A DNA stretch of 64,000 bases, taken from an uncultured Aquimarina sp. Its GTDB lineage: Bacteria > Bacteroidota > Bacteroidia > Flavobacteriales > Flavobacteriaceae. Below the pieces are notes generated by a model, which saw only the letters and a program-made list of their open reading frames with translations, was not told where the DNA came from and made no database searches. Each line of letters begins with the position of its first letter. The stretch's first letter is position 1. The DNA is taken from positions 1 to 64,000 of the forward strand of contig NZ_CANMQT010000008.1 in assembly GCF_947500065.1 (NCBI RefSeq), read 5' to 3'. A program made the translations under genes and the position numbers. Of this stretch, positions 53,701-62,007 are shown in pieces.

Positions 53701-55206
53701 AGTAAAAGGTCTTAAGTCCACAGTAAAAGTACCCTCGGTAGAAAATGCAGAACCCGTAAAATTATGATCAATAGCCTGTACTTTAAAAGTAAAGTTAGTA
53801 TTTACGCCGTGATATTGTTGAGGTAGTTTCCATGTATATGAAGTGTTTTGTTGCGCGTTACCTATGTCAGGAAGTTTACGCCAACCATCATTTTCTTGTG
53901 CCATCGGGCCAACGGTATATGCTGAGCTTGCCGAAGCATCTTTTATATATACATTATAACTTAATCCACTGCTAGGAGTTTCTGCATCGGTACTGGCTGT
54001 CCAACTTAAGGTCACTTCATTTCCATTTACTACTGCCGTTGGCGTAGTAGGTGCAGTAGGAGCTGTGTTAGGTGTAACTGTATTATTAGTAAATATTTTT
54101 GAGCTTACAGGAAATTCTCCTGTTAATAGTATATCTAAATCACCGTCATTATCATAATCTCCCCATGCAGAACGACCAAATGCAGCGCCTGGTAAATTGG
54201 CTGTAGCAAGTTCAGTAAAAGCTCCAGCTGTATTGGTATATATTTTTGAAATATTTCCACTTGCAGTCCAACCATTCAATAAAACATCCAAATCGCCATC
54301 ATTGTCATAATCGCCCCAAAGCGCAGCACCCACATTAACTGCTGTTAAGTTCGCTGTGGCCAGCTCGGTAAAAGTCCCTGCCGTATTGGTGTATATTTTT
54401 GAAATACTTGCGCTAGCTGTGCTTCCTTCTATACCGGTTAACAATATGTCTAAATCGCCATCATTGTCATAATCGCCCCAATCTACTGAGCTAAAAGACA
54501 CTTGTGCTAAATTTGATGTGGCGAGCTCAGTAAAAGTCCCTGCCGTATTGGTGTATATTTTTGAAATACGCGAACCTCCTGCGGAGCCAGTTAGTACAAT
54601 ATCTAAATCTCCATCACTATCATGATCACCCCATGCTACTGCACCATCTGTTACCCCAGTTAAATTTGCTGTAGCTAGTTCGGTAAAAGTTCCCGCTGTG
54701 TTGGTATATATTTTTGAAACTGTAGCACTTCCTGTAAATCCTGTTAGTAAGATATCTAAATCTCCATCATTATCATAATCACCCCAGGCTACCGCACCAT
54801 TTGTTATTCCTGTTAAATTTGCTGTGACGAGTTCGGTAAAAGTCCCTGCTGTATTGGTATATATTTTTGAAATGGGTGCGCTTCCTGTCCAGCCAGTCAA
54901 TAATACGTCTAAATCGCCATCATTATCATAATCGCCCCAGGCTACAGCACTATTATTTACTCCTGTTAAATTTGCTGTGGCAAGCTCAGTAAAAGTTCCT
55001 GCAGTATTGGTGTATATTTTTGAAACCCTTGTACTACCTGTCCAACCAGTTAATAATACATCTAAATCTCCGTCATTGTCATAATCTCCCCATGCTACAG
55101 CACTTTGAGTTACATCGGTTAAATTTGCAGTGACTAGTTCGGTAAATGTTTGCGCATTAATTAAATAGCTAATTAATAAGCATAGGCATAGTAGTAGTTT
55201 TTTCAT
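50764..55206 (-). CDS. Exported FG-GAP/VCBS protein with three seven-repeat propellers, C-terminally truncated
   Basis: The 1480-residue surface protein has a signal peptide (MKKLLLCLCLLISYLINAQ). Three blocks of seven repeats (about residues 20-365, 485-835, 1035-1400) each carry AWGDYDNDGDLDILLTG, a calcium-binding DxDxDG-like loop. Each block should fold as one seven-bladed propeller. A fibronectin-III-like domain follows each block (PTAPTTPTAVVNGNEVTLSW), and a HYR-like domain (VTDVNGNSDSRTATVTV) follows the second. The last FN3 stops mid-domain at SSGYKDFERKNN. No T9SS sorting domain remains, so the product may not be anchored or secreted normally. The stop overlaps the next gene by 20 bp. 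Confidence 0.9.
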   Translation of the reverse strand: MKKLLLCLCLLISYLINAQTFTELVTANLTDVTQSAVAWGDYDNDGDLDVLLTGWTGSTRVSKIYTNTAGTFTELATANLTGVNNSAVAWGDYDNDGDLDVLLTGWTGSAPISKIYTNTAGTFTELVTANLTGITNGAVAWGDYDNDGDLDILLTGFTGSATVSKIYTNTAGTFTELATANLTGVTDGAVAWGDHDSDGDLDIVLTGSAGGSRISKIYTNTAGTFTELATSNLAQVSFSSVDWGDYDNDGDLDILLTGIEGSTASASISKIYTNTAGTFTELATANLTAVNVGAALWGDYDNDGDLDVLLNGWTASGNISKIYTNTAGAFTELATANLPGAAFGRSAWGDYDNDGDLDILLTGEFPVSSKIFTNNTVTPNTAPTAPTTPTAVVNGNEVTLSWTASTDAETPSSGLSYNVYIKDASASSAYTVGPMAQENDGWRKLPDIGNAQQNTSYTWKLPQQYHGVNTNFTFKVQAIDHNFTGSAFSTEGTFTVDLRPFTELSTANLMDLLNSSAAWGDYDNDGDLDVLLIGQDSPVTLNAYSKIYTNNNGIFTELTSANLQGLNYSKGAWGDYDNDGDLDVLITGSIGGFSGVTKIYTNTNGVFTEDTGTNLPNFVGGSVVWGDYDNDGDLDVLITRASKSEIYTNDNGVFSELATANLIGVSDSFATWGDYDNDGDLDILLTGYTGSADISKIYTNTNGVFTELTSANLTGVSYSHAAWGDYDDDGDLDILLTGYTGSTTVSKIYNNNAGTFTELVTANLPRLQYSSVAWGDYDNDGDLDVLLFGLNSGASITKIYTNTSGVFSELVSASLTGGFNGNATWGDYDNDGDLDILVSGQESIGVNFSKIYTNNSFTPNTPPTAPTNPTAVVSENEVILSWIASTDAETPSNGLSYNVYIKEASISSAYIVSPMAQENDGWRKLPAIGNVGQGTSYVYKLPAACTTNYTFKVQAVDHSFAGSAFSAEGSFSIVDTTNPTIVTQDITVQLDALGNASITPAQIDNGSSDNCGIQSMSLDITTFNSTNAGTNVVTLTVTDVNGNSDSRTATVTVQNIFEELTTANLTDVFQSDLAWGDYDNDGDLDLLLTGKKSISVAVDPISKIYTNNGGTFTELASANLEGVQYGSSEWGDYDNDGDLDILLTGLGVGDTPVAKIYTNNGGTFTELGTANLTAIAYGDVAWGDYDNDGDLDILLTGSTSSFSPISKIYTNDEGTFTELTTANLPGLYSGALAWGDYDNDGDLDILLTGYTGSEDISKIYTNNNNNGTFTELTSANLTGVSFSSVAWGDYDNDGDLDILLAGYTGSTNVSKIYTNTAGSFTELATANLHGVQEGSVAWGDHDNDGDLDILLTGTGGGARTRIYTNTAGNFTHLVTGNLTDIAVSNAVWGDYDNDGDLDIAMAGVTTSSFTSKIYTNNAITPNTLPTAPANPTAVVNGDEVTLSWIASTDAETPSSGLSYNVYIKDASTSSGYKDFERKNN

Positions 55207-55558
55207 AGTAAAAGGGGCATTATTTTGGGGTTCTTTATTTATCTATTCATAGGTAATACAGTTAAACTTCTATTTACCCTATTTTTTTGAGGGATTGATC
55301 CCAATGTATGTTATTGAAACACCACTTCCTTATCCTATACGTAGATTTCCATCCTTAACCATTTCGATATCTACCATTATCTTATTCATAAAAAGCTTTA
55401 TCAGAAGAGTTCAATACCAATTCTCATATAAAATTAGCTGTTATACCATTTACATTTTGAATATGTATTTATACAAGTAATTCATTACACCTAATATCGA
55501 TTAATTAGAACTTCGGATCCAACCAATATCTCAATAAAACTATATAGGTATTAAAAAA
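55207..55558. other. Gene-free region between two exported-protein genes
   Basis: The 352-bp stretch is upstream of the FG-GAP gene and downstream of the S74 protein gene, both on the minus strand. I see no clear promoter pair, hairpin or reading frame in it. Confidence 0.5.
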
Positions 55559-57064
55559 TTACTTCCCGATATTCGAACGATCAACTTTATTTTCTCGCGT
55601 TTGTTCTTGCATAGCTGTTATCATTTCTTTTAACTGATCGATTTCGTCTACTTTATTTTTTAATTCATCTATTTGAGCTTGTTGTGCTTTTACTGCTTCT
55701 AGCAAAACAGCGGTGAGGGACATATAATCCATGGACTTGAAACCTTCATTATTGGTTTTTATCAATTCTGGATATACTTTTTCCACTTCTTGGGCAATCA
55801 ATCCTATTTGCCTATCCGTTGTAAAGTTTTGATCAGGAAAATCCTCTGTTTTCCAATAATAGGAAACACCTCTCATTTGTTTGATATTTTCGATAACATT
55901 AGGGAGTGCCGTAATATTCCTTTTCCATCTTACATCTGAACTGCAAGTTCCTCCAGTACAATTAACTGATCCATTTACATCTAGTTTTACAGAAGGATTA
56001 TTTCTGCCAATCCCTACTTCTCCGGCAGCATCAATAACTAACCTTCTGGCACCTGCTGTATTATCATAGATATGAAATTCTCCTGGGTTAACGTCAAAAG
56101 CACCTTGTATTCCCACGAATATTTCTCTCTGTGCATTTTTTGCAACCATGCCTGCCCAACCATTACCTGTGTTTTCTAACCGTACACGAGTTCCATTTCC
56201 GGCATCTGTAATATGTAGTTTGTCATCTGGGCTGGTTTCATTAATTCCAACTTCACCTCCTTGATTGATAATCATCTGTGTATTCCAAGAAATTGGATCT
56301 CCTGCAGCTGCAGATATCCCATCTGCATGTTTAAATTCTATCCAGGCATCATTATCGGTATTTGCAGTAGCATTAATATCGATAAACGCTGCATCTTCGT
56401 TTCCTGCAATAAATGTCTCATTAATTCCGTGACTAGCATTCCATTTATGTTGCACTCTACCATTACCGTCTTGTACACTTATTAAATAGTCCGAAGTAAC
56501 TCCTGGCATTACAATACCTTCGCCTCCGTTTAGAGATGTATTATTCACGGTTGCATTTGCAGCTGTTGAAATGAAAGTATTTGATGTTGTTGTACTTACG
56601 CCTGTTATATTATTAGTATTTAAATTCAGGTCTTGGGTTGCAGTATGGTTTCCCAGGTTATCTCCTAATTCGGTTGTTTTGGAGTGCATAGCGTATGGCA
56701 CGCTTAGCAGTTGTTGTGTTCCTATCGAGCTATAAGAAGTTCCTCCACTTATATCGACACCTACTTCTATATAATAGGTATTCACACTCCAGTCTATTGC
56801 TGTAAAACTATCTGAAGTCGTTCCAGTTCCTACAGCAATACTAAATACACCATAGGTGTTTGTAGATGCGGTATGTGTTTCTGTATACAAGGCTGTACCT
56901 GCAGTGCCTCCCTGTCTTATAATCATTTCTATACCAATAGAAGTACTGACAAGCAATTCGCCATTTGTATCCCTGACCGCGGCCTGGTAATTAAAAGCAT
57001 TAGGGGTTTGTGACAATGCCATGTTAACAAGTAGTAACATGGTTATAAGCTGAAGTGTTTTCAT
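55559..57064 (-). CDS. Tail-fibre-like exported protein with C-terminal S74 chaperone domain, 501 residues
   Basis: The signal peptide is MKTLQLITMLLLVNMALSQ. The N-terminal domain NAFNYQAAVRDTNGELLVST to LLSVPYAMHSK is shared with the proteins at 60398 and 62008. A beta-rich middle includes GEVGINETSPDDKLHI and GEVGIGRNNPSVKLDV. The C-terminus has SSDVRWKRNITALPNVIENI, IGLIAQEVEKVYPEL and a final coiled coil (LLEAVKAQQAQIDELKNKVD). This is the Peptidase_S74 intramolecular chaperone, which drives trimer folding and often cleaves itself at a Ser. It is a likely surface fibre. Confidence 0.88.
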   Translation of the reverse strand: MKTLQLITMLLLVNMALSQTPNAFNYQAAVRDTNGELLVSTSIGIEMIIRQGGTAGTALYTETHTASTNTYGVFSIAVGTGTTSDSFTAIDWSVNTYYIEVGVDISGGTSYSSIGTQQLLSVPYAMHSKTTELGDNLGNHTATQDLNLNTNNITGVSTTTSNTFISTAANATVNNTSLNGGEGIVMPGVTSDYLISVQDGNGRVQHKWNASHGINETFIAGNEDAAFIDINATANTDNDAWIEFKHADGISAAAGDPISWNTQMIINQGGEVGINETSPDDKLHITDAGNGTRVRLENTGNGWAGMVAKNAQREIFVGIQGAFDVNPGEFHIYDNTAGARRLVIDAAGEVGIGRNNPSVKLDVNGSVNCTGGTCSSDVRWKRNITALPNVIENIKQMRGVSYYWKTEDFPDQNFTTDRQIGLIAQEVEKVYPELIKTNNEGFKSMDYMSLTAVLLEAVKAQQAQIDELKNKVDEIDQLKEMITAMQEQTRENKVDRSNIGK

Positions 57065-57176
57065 AAGGGGAGATTTATTTTTTTGGTTAGTATTTTAGTA
57101 AAGGTACTTAACTTCGAATAAGTTAGTTAGTAAAACTAAATATATTCAAAAGAATAAATTTCATTGTTAATAAATG

Positions 57177-57207
57177 AACTACCACTGTATCACTCACAAT
57201 GGCAGTT
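57177..57207 (-). terminator. Hairpin after the T9SS type A gene
   Basis: On the minus strand AACTGCCATTGT pairs with ACAGTGGTAGTT over 12 bp (two G-U pairs) around a 7-base loop, 64 bases after the stop at 57271. It has no long T-run. A TATATTTG (57221-57214) just before it could be the promoter of the next gene, so the hairpin might be a leader structure instead. Confidence 0.5.
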
Positions 57208-57270
57208 CTTTATCAAATATAATCTTTAGACCGAGAGCACTAGGCTATCAGTTATTATGTATCAGAAATA

Positions 57271-60200
57271 TTAATTCTTTGTAATTCGTTTGATCGCTTC
57301 TTTATTTCCAGAGGTGATTTTTACGAAGTATATACCACCAGCAAGATGAGACGTATTCAATTGATAACGGCTTACCGCATCTTGCTCTATACGTTTAATA
57401 ACACGACCGCTCATGTCCATCACTTCTATAGTATCCATTGGATTTTCTGAGGATTCAATATAAAGTGTACTGCTGGTCGGATTAGGATATACTGTTATAG
57501 CTTTAGAAAACAGATTGTCTTCTATTGCTAATAATGGTACCACATTAACGGTTCTAATCACTTCTATTGCATCATTACAAGATACATCCGTAGCGTTATA
57601 AGTTACACTATATGTTCCTACAGTATTCGTATCCACCGAAGAAGCATCGATCACTACCATAGATCCATCATCTGCAGTTGCTCCTAATTCTGAATATGCA
57701 GTTCCTTGTACAATTTCTTGCGGATTATCTCCTGTCAAAGTAATAACAGGTGCTGTAGTATCTGTCGTGGTAATCGTTACTGTTGCATTTTGCATAGAAA
57801 CATTACCATTAAGATCTGTAGCGGTAAGGGTTACGATATTTGCACCCAAATTGGTACAATCAAAGTCCGTTTGAGATGCTACTAAGGTATCGACGCCACA
57901 TCCATCGGTTACAATACGTACTGGGTTAAAAGCAACCACATCATTGGTAGCACCCCATTGCGCAGCATTACGACCTGGTACAATAACCGCAGCAGTACCA
58001 TCCATATTTTCCAATCCTTGTGTTTTATCATCGGTAGTTTGTGGAATATTGGTAGTATGTATTTCAATACGATTTGTATTTTCAAATAATTTCACCTGGG
58101 TGGTAGTGATATCATTTACATCATCAATATGTGTTACACTATCCCAGTCCATAATCAGGATACGATTAGGAGCGGTTCCTATGGTTTCATAACGCATGGT
58201 TCCTCCATCTTCGGGATTGATATCATTCCAGTCAAAAGCAATTAAATTGCTTGGTTCATTAACAGTAGCATCTGGAAGTGATTGTCCGTTACAACATCCG
58301 TCTGAACTATTAGCTGTAAAGGTCAGAAAGCCATTGGATGAAATATAAAATTCTGTATAAAGATTGCCGTAGAATGCAAATGTAAATCCTATTGGTAAGG
58401 CCGAAGTAACCTCATCATCATTAAGAACAACCTCTGTTCCAGTCATACTAATGTCTACTCTGTCTAAACTACCTGTCATATCTACCGTATAATCACTGGC
58501 AAACGGATCAGGACCTAACAAGTCATTTGCTGTTAATGAGGCCATACCCGACACGTCTAACGCCAAGGTCTGATCTTGTGCGGTAAAAGTTGGGCCTTGT
58601 GTATCCTCTACAGTAACCGTATAGTTACAAGAGGTAGTACCACCGATTCCATCAGGAATATCATACGTAAACGTAGTGGTTGTTCCTTCAGCTAATAAGG
58701 TTCCGCTTGCCGGACCAGCTGTAATATTGCTAGCACATGGATAATTATATACCGCTCCACATGCATCTGCATCTACCTCAAGCGTTTGATTACCCGGACA
58801 AGAAGGTGCTGCGATGGTTACGGTTGTGTTACAAGAGAAAATATTTCCACTTAAATCGGTAACGGTAACGGTTATTATATTATCTCCTATATCTGCACAG
58901 GTAAAATTAGATTGGCTTAAATTTATACTATTAATACTACAATTATCCATAACGTTTGTAATCACGTCTACATCTGTAATAGTTGTATTACCTGTAGCAT
59001 TCAACTCGACAGTAAAAGGGGCTACACATTGTCCTGTAGGATTCTCTGCATCATTTACAAAAACTGATACTTGAGTTGTAGTAGTTTGTCCCATATTATC
59101 AATTGCAGTCAGCGTAACTATATTAGGTGGCCCCGTAGTTATATCTGCACAACTAAAATCGGCTTGACCTGTAATCTCAAAACTTTGTAATCCACAATCG
59201 TCTGCAGCACTTGCATTCAAAGCCGCCAAAGTAACAGAAGCGGTAGGATTCATACTATCTATGTTTAAAGTAATCGAATTATCTGAAGTAATTACTGGAG
59301 CTGCGTCTTCAATAATTACTGTTACATCTACTGGCGTGCTATTTCCTTCATCGTCTGTAGCAATCACTTGTATGGCATTAGTCCCTATATCAGCGCAGGT
59401 AAAATCAGTTTGACTTAAGCTTTGGTTGACATTCACACAATTATCGGTAAAACCTAATCCAAAATCTGCAGGAGTAATGGTAAGATTACCAGAAGTATCT
59501 AAATTACGGCTAATACTTGTAGTTCCTGCCGGAGAGAGATCCCCACGTACCCACATTCTGTGAATAGTGCTTTGCGTATTATTAGCTTGATCATCTACTT
59601 CCCATCGATTTCCTAATCCACGGATTCCCCAATGAAACTGCCCACCTCTCCAAAAAGGAAATTCTGTTAAGGCTAAATCCCCTTGACTAGAGAACGTATT
59701 AGGTGCATTGGCAGGTATATTAGCTGTATGATTGGTTAACGCTGTAAAATTAGTGACATTGTTGATACCACTAAAAGAGCCATTTCCTGTTTTTACATAG
59801 CTTATGGCATTGGTGTAGCTCGTTCTAAAATCGATGATTCGCGTATGCCCGGTTGTCTCTCCATAAAATCGCATTTCTTCAAAATCGATGGCAGCTGCTA
59901 ACTGATTCCCCATGTGTCCCCAATTGGCAGTTGCGGCTTCATTATCACCTAAGGTAGAGGAGCCCAATAAAGGTAAATCTGTATTACGTACTTGTAATAC
60001 AGAGTTGTCTCCGGCTAAATGTACATAGTTCAGTACCATTAACCAACCACCACCATCTGTGTCATTGTCTAGTGCTCCTTGAAAGGTGCTTCCATTAAAA
60101 TTGAAATAATACGTACCACTGGGAACACTCCCTACGGTAGACGCCAATAAATTGACAAATGGATTGGCCAACGTTCCATCACCCGCACCGACAAATACGG

Positions 60201-60291
60201 GAGCTGTAGTATCTTCGCCTGGACCACACTGAGCATACGAACCGTATACAGTGATCAGAATTGTTGCTAATGATAATAATAGTTTTTTCAT
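57271..60291 (-). CDS. T9SS type A cargo with fibrinogen-like, HYR and Ig-like domains
   Basis: The 1006-residue exported protein has a signal peptide (MKKLLLSLATILITVYGSYA). Residues of about 55-250 resemble a fibrinogen C-terminal-type domain (TDGGGWLMVLNYVHLAG, WGIRGLGNRWEVDD). HYR-like modules follow (VTDLSGNIFSCNTTVTI). A lectin-like segment with IGFTFAFYGNLYTEFYISSN comes next, then a DUF5011-type Ig domain (TLTGDNPQEIVQGTAYSELG). The C-terminal ~70 residues (AITVYPNPTSSTLYIES, IYFVKITSG) are a T9SS type A sorting domain. It is likely surface-attached through T9SS. Carbohydrate or matrix binding is inferred from the domains. Confidence 0.88.
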   Translation of the reverse strand: MKKLLLSLATILITVYGSYAQCGPGEDTTAPVFVGAGDGTLANPFVNLLASTVGSVPSGTYYFNFNGSTFQGALDNDTDGGGWLMVLNYVHLAGDNSVLQVRNTDLPLLGSSTLGDNEAATANWGHMGNQLAAAIDFEEMRFYGETTGHTRIIDFRTSYTNAISYVKTGNGSFSGINNVTNFTALTNHTANIPANAPNTFSSQGDLALTEFPFWRGGQFHWGIRGLGNRWEVDDQANNTQSTIHRMWVRGDLSPAGTTSISRNLDTSGNLTITPADFGLGFTDNCVNVNQSLSQTDFTCADIGTNAIQVIATDDEGNSTPVDVTVIIEDAAPVITSDNSITLNIDSMNPTASVTLAALNASAADDCGLQSFEITGQADFSCADITTGPPNIVTLTAIDNMGQTTTTQVSVFVNDAENPTGQCVAPFTVELNATGNTTITDVDVITNVMDNCSINSINLSQSNFTCADIGDNIITVTVTDLSGNIFSCNTTVTIAAPSCPGNQTLEVDADACGAVYNYPCASNITAGPASGTLLAEGTTTTFTYDIPDGIGGTTSCNYTVTVEDTQGPTFTAQDQTLALDVSGMASLTANDLLGPDPFASDYTVDMTGSLDRVDISMTGTEVVLNDDEVTSALPIGFTFAFYGNLYTEFYISSNGFLTFTANSSDGCCNGQSLPDATVNEPSNLIAFDWNDINPEDGGTMRYETIGTAPNRILIMDWDSVTHIDDVNDITTTQVKLFENTNRIEIHTTNIPQTTDDKTQGLENMDGTAAVIVPGRNAAQWGATNDVVAFNPVRIVTDGCGVDTLVASQTDFDCTNLGANIVTLTATDLNGNVSMQNATVTITTTDTTAPVITLTGDNPQEIVQGTAYSELGATADDGSMVVIDASSVDTNTVGTYSVTYNATDVSCNDAIEVIRTVNVVPLLAIEDNLFSKAITVYPNPTSSTLYIESSENPMDTIEVMDMSGRVIKRIEQDAVSRYQLNTSHLAGGIYFVKITSGNKEAIKRITKN

Positions 60292-60397
60292 AATGAAAGG
60301 GGTTTAAAAGTTTCTATTTAGTTTATAGTAATTCATTGAATGATTATCCTTTGTTATTTGTATTACAGCTAGGTTTTGAAATACCCTATTTATTTTT

Positions 60398-61927
60398 TTA
60401 ATCTACACTAAAGGTAATCCCATCAAGAGACACCCAGTTTTGATTCACATTAAATCCGGTAGCGACCAAAACAGTTCCATTGGCATTAACATCTACCCGT
60501 ATAGATCCGTTCTCGGTTTCTACTGAAAAGATGCGTGTTTTTGCAGGACGAAATCCAACTGGCAAGGTCATAATCGTATCTGCATTGTCAATGGCAGCGT
60601 TCTTTCTACACAAGCCTTCGAGGTACACGATGTTATTTACTTTTCGATATCTCGGATCCTGAAAGTTGGTGACACCAAAAGCAGCATTGTAATATTCCCA
60701 GCCGCCAACTGTGTTTAAGGTTAAAGCTGTGAAAGCTCCTATAGTATTTGCATTGTCTGTCCAACTTACATTTCCACTTCCGTCGGTGACCATTACCTGG
60801 TTTATAGTACCGTCTTGTGCAGGTAATGTGTAGGAAGTTCCAGCTCCTTGATTATCTCCATCAATTGTTAAGGATCCATTTAAGGTTGTATTTCCGTTTT
60901 TAAGCATCACCAACGCATCTCTTCTTTGTAAAACTGATATCCCATTACCAATAACAAAAAGACGGTCTGTAGCTACGAATGAATCTTTTGTCCCGTTTAC
61001 TTCGGTATTATTGAATCCTATTGACATTTGTCCATAACTCGCCGCATTGGTAACAAATCCCATGGATATTGCACCAAAAGCTGAAGAAGTATTTGAATAT
61101 CCAAATGCCATTGAAGCTCCGTCGGTAAGGTTATTGCCTTGACCTATAGCATAACTTATTACGCTATTTTCAATTGTATTGCTGCTTCCAATTGCGATGG
61201 AGTTTGCAGAAGTTGATCTTATAATATTATTTTCTCCAATAGCGATAGTACTTCTTCCTGCGGCAAGAGAACCTTGTCCCAGAGCTATGGATTCTTCTCC
61301 AACATTAGCATCATCCCATTGATCTCCAGGTTCATTATCCTCCGGATCATTTGGATCAAGATCTCTCAATCTACCCACACGAAAAGCTGCTTTGCTTTTA
61401 TCAAAAAACATTTTAGCATTATCATCAATGGTCATAGGATCGTTATTCAACTGCGTACTCCCAAATACAAAATCGTCATTAACAATATCGCCAGTACTGT
61501 TACTGGTTATATTGGCTGTCGTAGAAAATACTTTGTCTCCAGAATTGGCCGCAAATAAGGCATAGGGGACTTGTTGTAATTTGGTGGTACCTATACTAGT
61601 ATAGGTAGTTCCGCCTGTAATATCTACGGCAATACCGATCCATTGGTTTTGCTGACTCCAGTTAATAGTACCAAACGTATCTGAAGTCGTTCCAGTTCCT
61701 ATGGGTAGAGAGATTATACCTTGAGCAGAAGATGTTACTGTATGTGTTTCAGTATATACCACGGTATCGGGAGCAACTCCTTCTAAAACCTGAACCTGAA
61801 CTCCTATAGATTGATTTATTACCAAATCTCCTGTTGCATCTCTAACGACTGCCTGGTAATTAAAGGATTGTGCTGACGCAAATGCGCATGTAAATAATAT
61901 GATGATGATTAATGTTCTATACTTCAT
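60398..61927 (-). CDS. Adhesin-like exported protein with YadA-head-like repeats, 509 residues
   Basis: The ATG at 61927 gives the signal peptide MKYRTLIIIILFTCAFASAQ. The shared N-terminal domain SFNYQAVVRDATGDLVINQS to LQQVPYALFA follows. Middle residues of about 210-320 form short left-handed-helix repeats (ESIALGQGSLAAGRSTIAIG, NSIAIGSSNTIENS, AMAFGYSNT-like) as in YadA/Hia heads. There is no S74 domain; it ends with a beta-rich segment (LPVGFRPAKTRIFSVETEN, WVSLDGITFSVD) like a phage receptor-binding tip. The upstream in-frame ATG at 61951 is rejected because it shifts the signal peptide inward. Confidence 0.8.
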   Translation of the reverse strand: MKYRTLIIIILFTCAFASAQSFNYQAVVRDATGDLVINQSIGVQVQVLEGVAPDTVVYTETHTVTSSAQGIISLPIGTGTTSDTFGTINWSQQNQWIGIAVDITGGTTYTSIGTTKLQQVPYALFAANSGDKVFSTTANITSNSTGDIVNDDFVFGSTQLNNDPMTIDDNAKMFFDKSKAAFRVGRLRDLDPNDPEDNEPGDQWDDANVGEESIALGQGSLAAGRSTIAIGENNIIRSTSANSIAIGSSNTIENSVISYAIGQGNNLTDGASMAFGYSNTSSAFGAISMGFVTNAASYGQMSIGFNNTEVNGTKDSFVATDRLFVIGNGISVLQRRDALVMLKNGNTTLNGSLTIDGDNQGAGTSYTLPAQDGTINQVMVTDGSGNVSWTDNANTIGAFTALTLNTVGGWEYYNAAFGVTNFQDPRYRKVNNIVYLEGLCRKNAAIDNADTIMTLPVGFRPAKTRIFSVETENGSIRVDVNANGTVLVATGFNVNQNWVSLDGITFSVD

Positions 61928-62007
61928 TTTGTAACGTTTTGAGAAAACCATTTGAACACTTTTTTGATTAACAACAAGTTTCGGTTGTTCTTCTATTTGT
62001 TCGGTAC

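Noticed and set aside
50800..55200. Regularly spaced repeats that look like a CRISPR array
   Set aside because: The repeats are in frame, about 150 bp apart, and encode the FG-GAP motif of one protein. No spacers of uniform short length and no cas genes are present.
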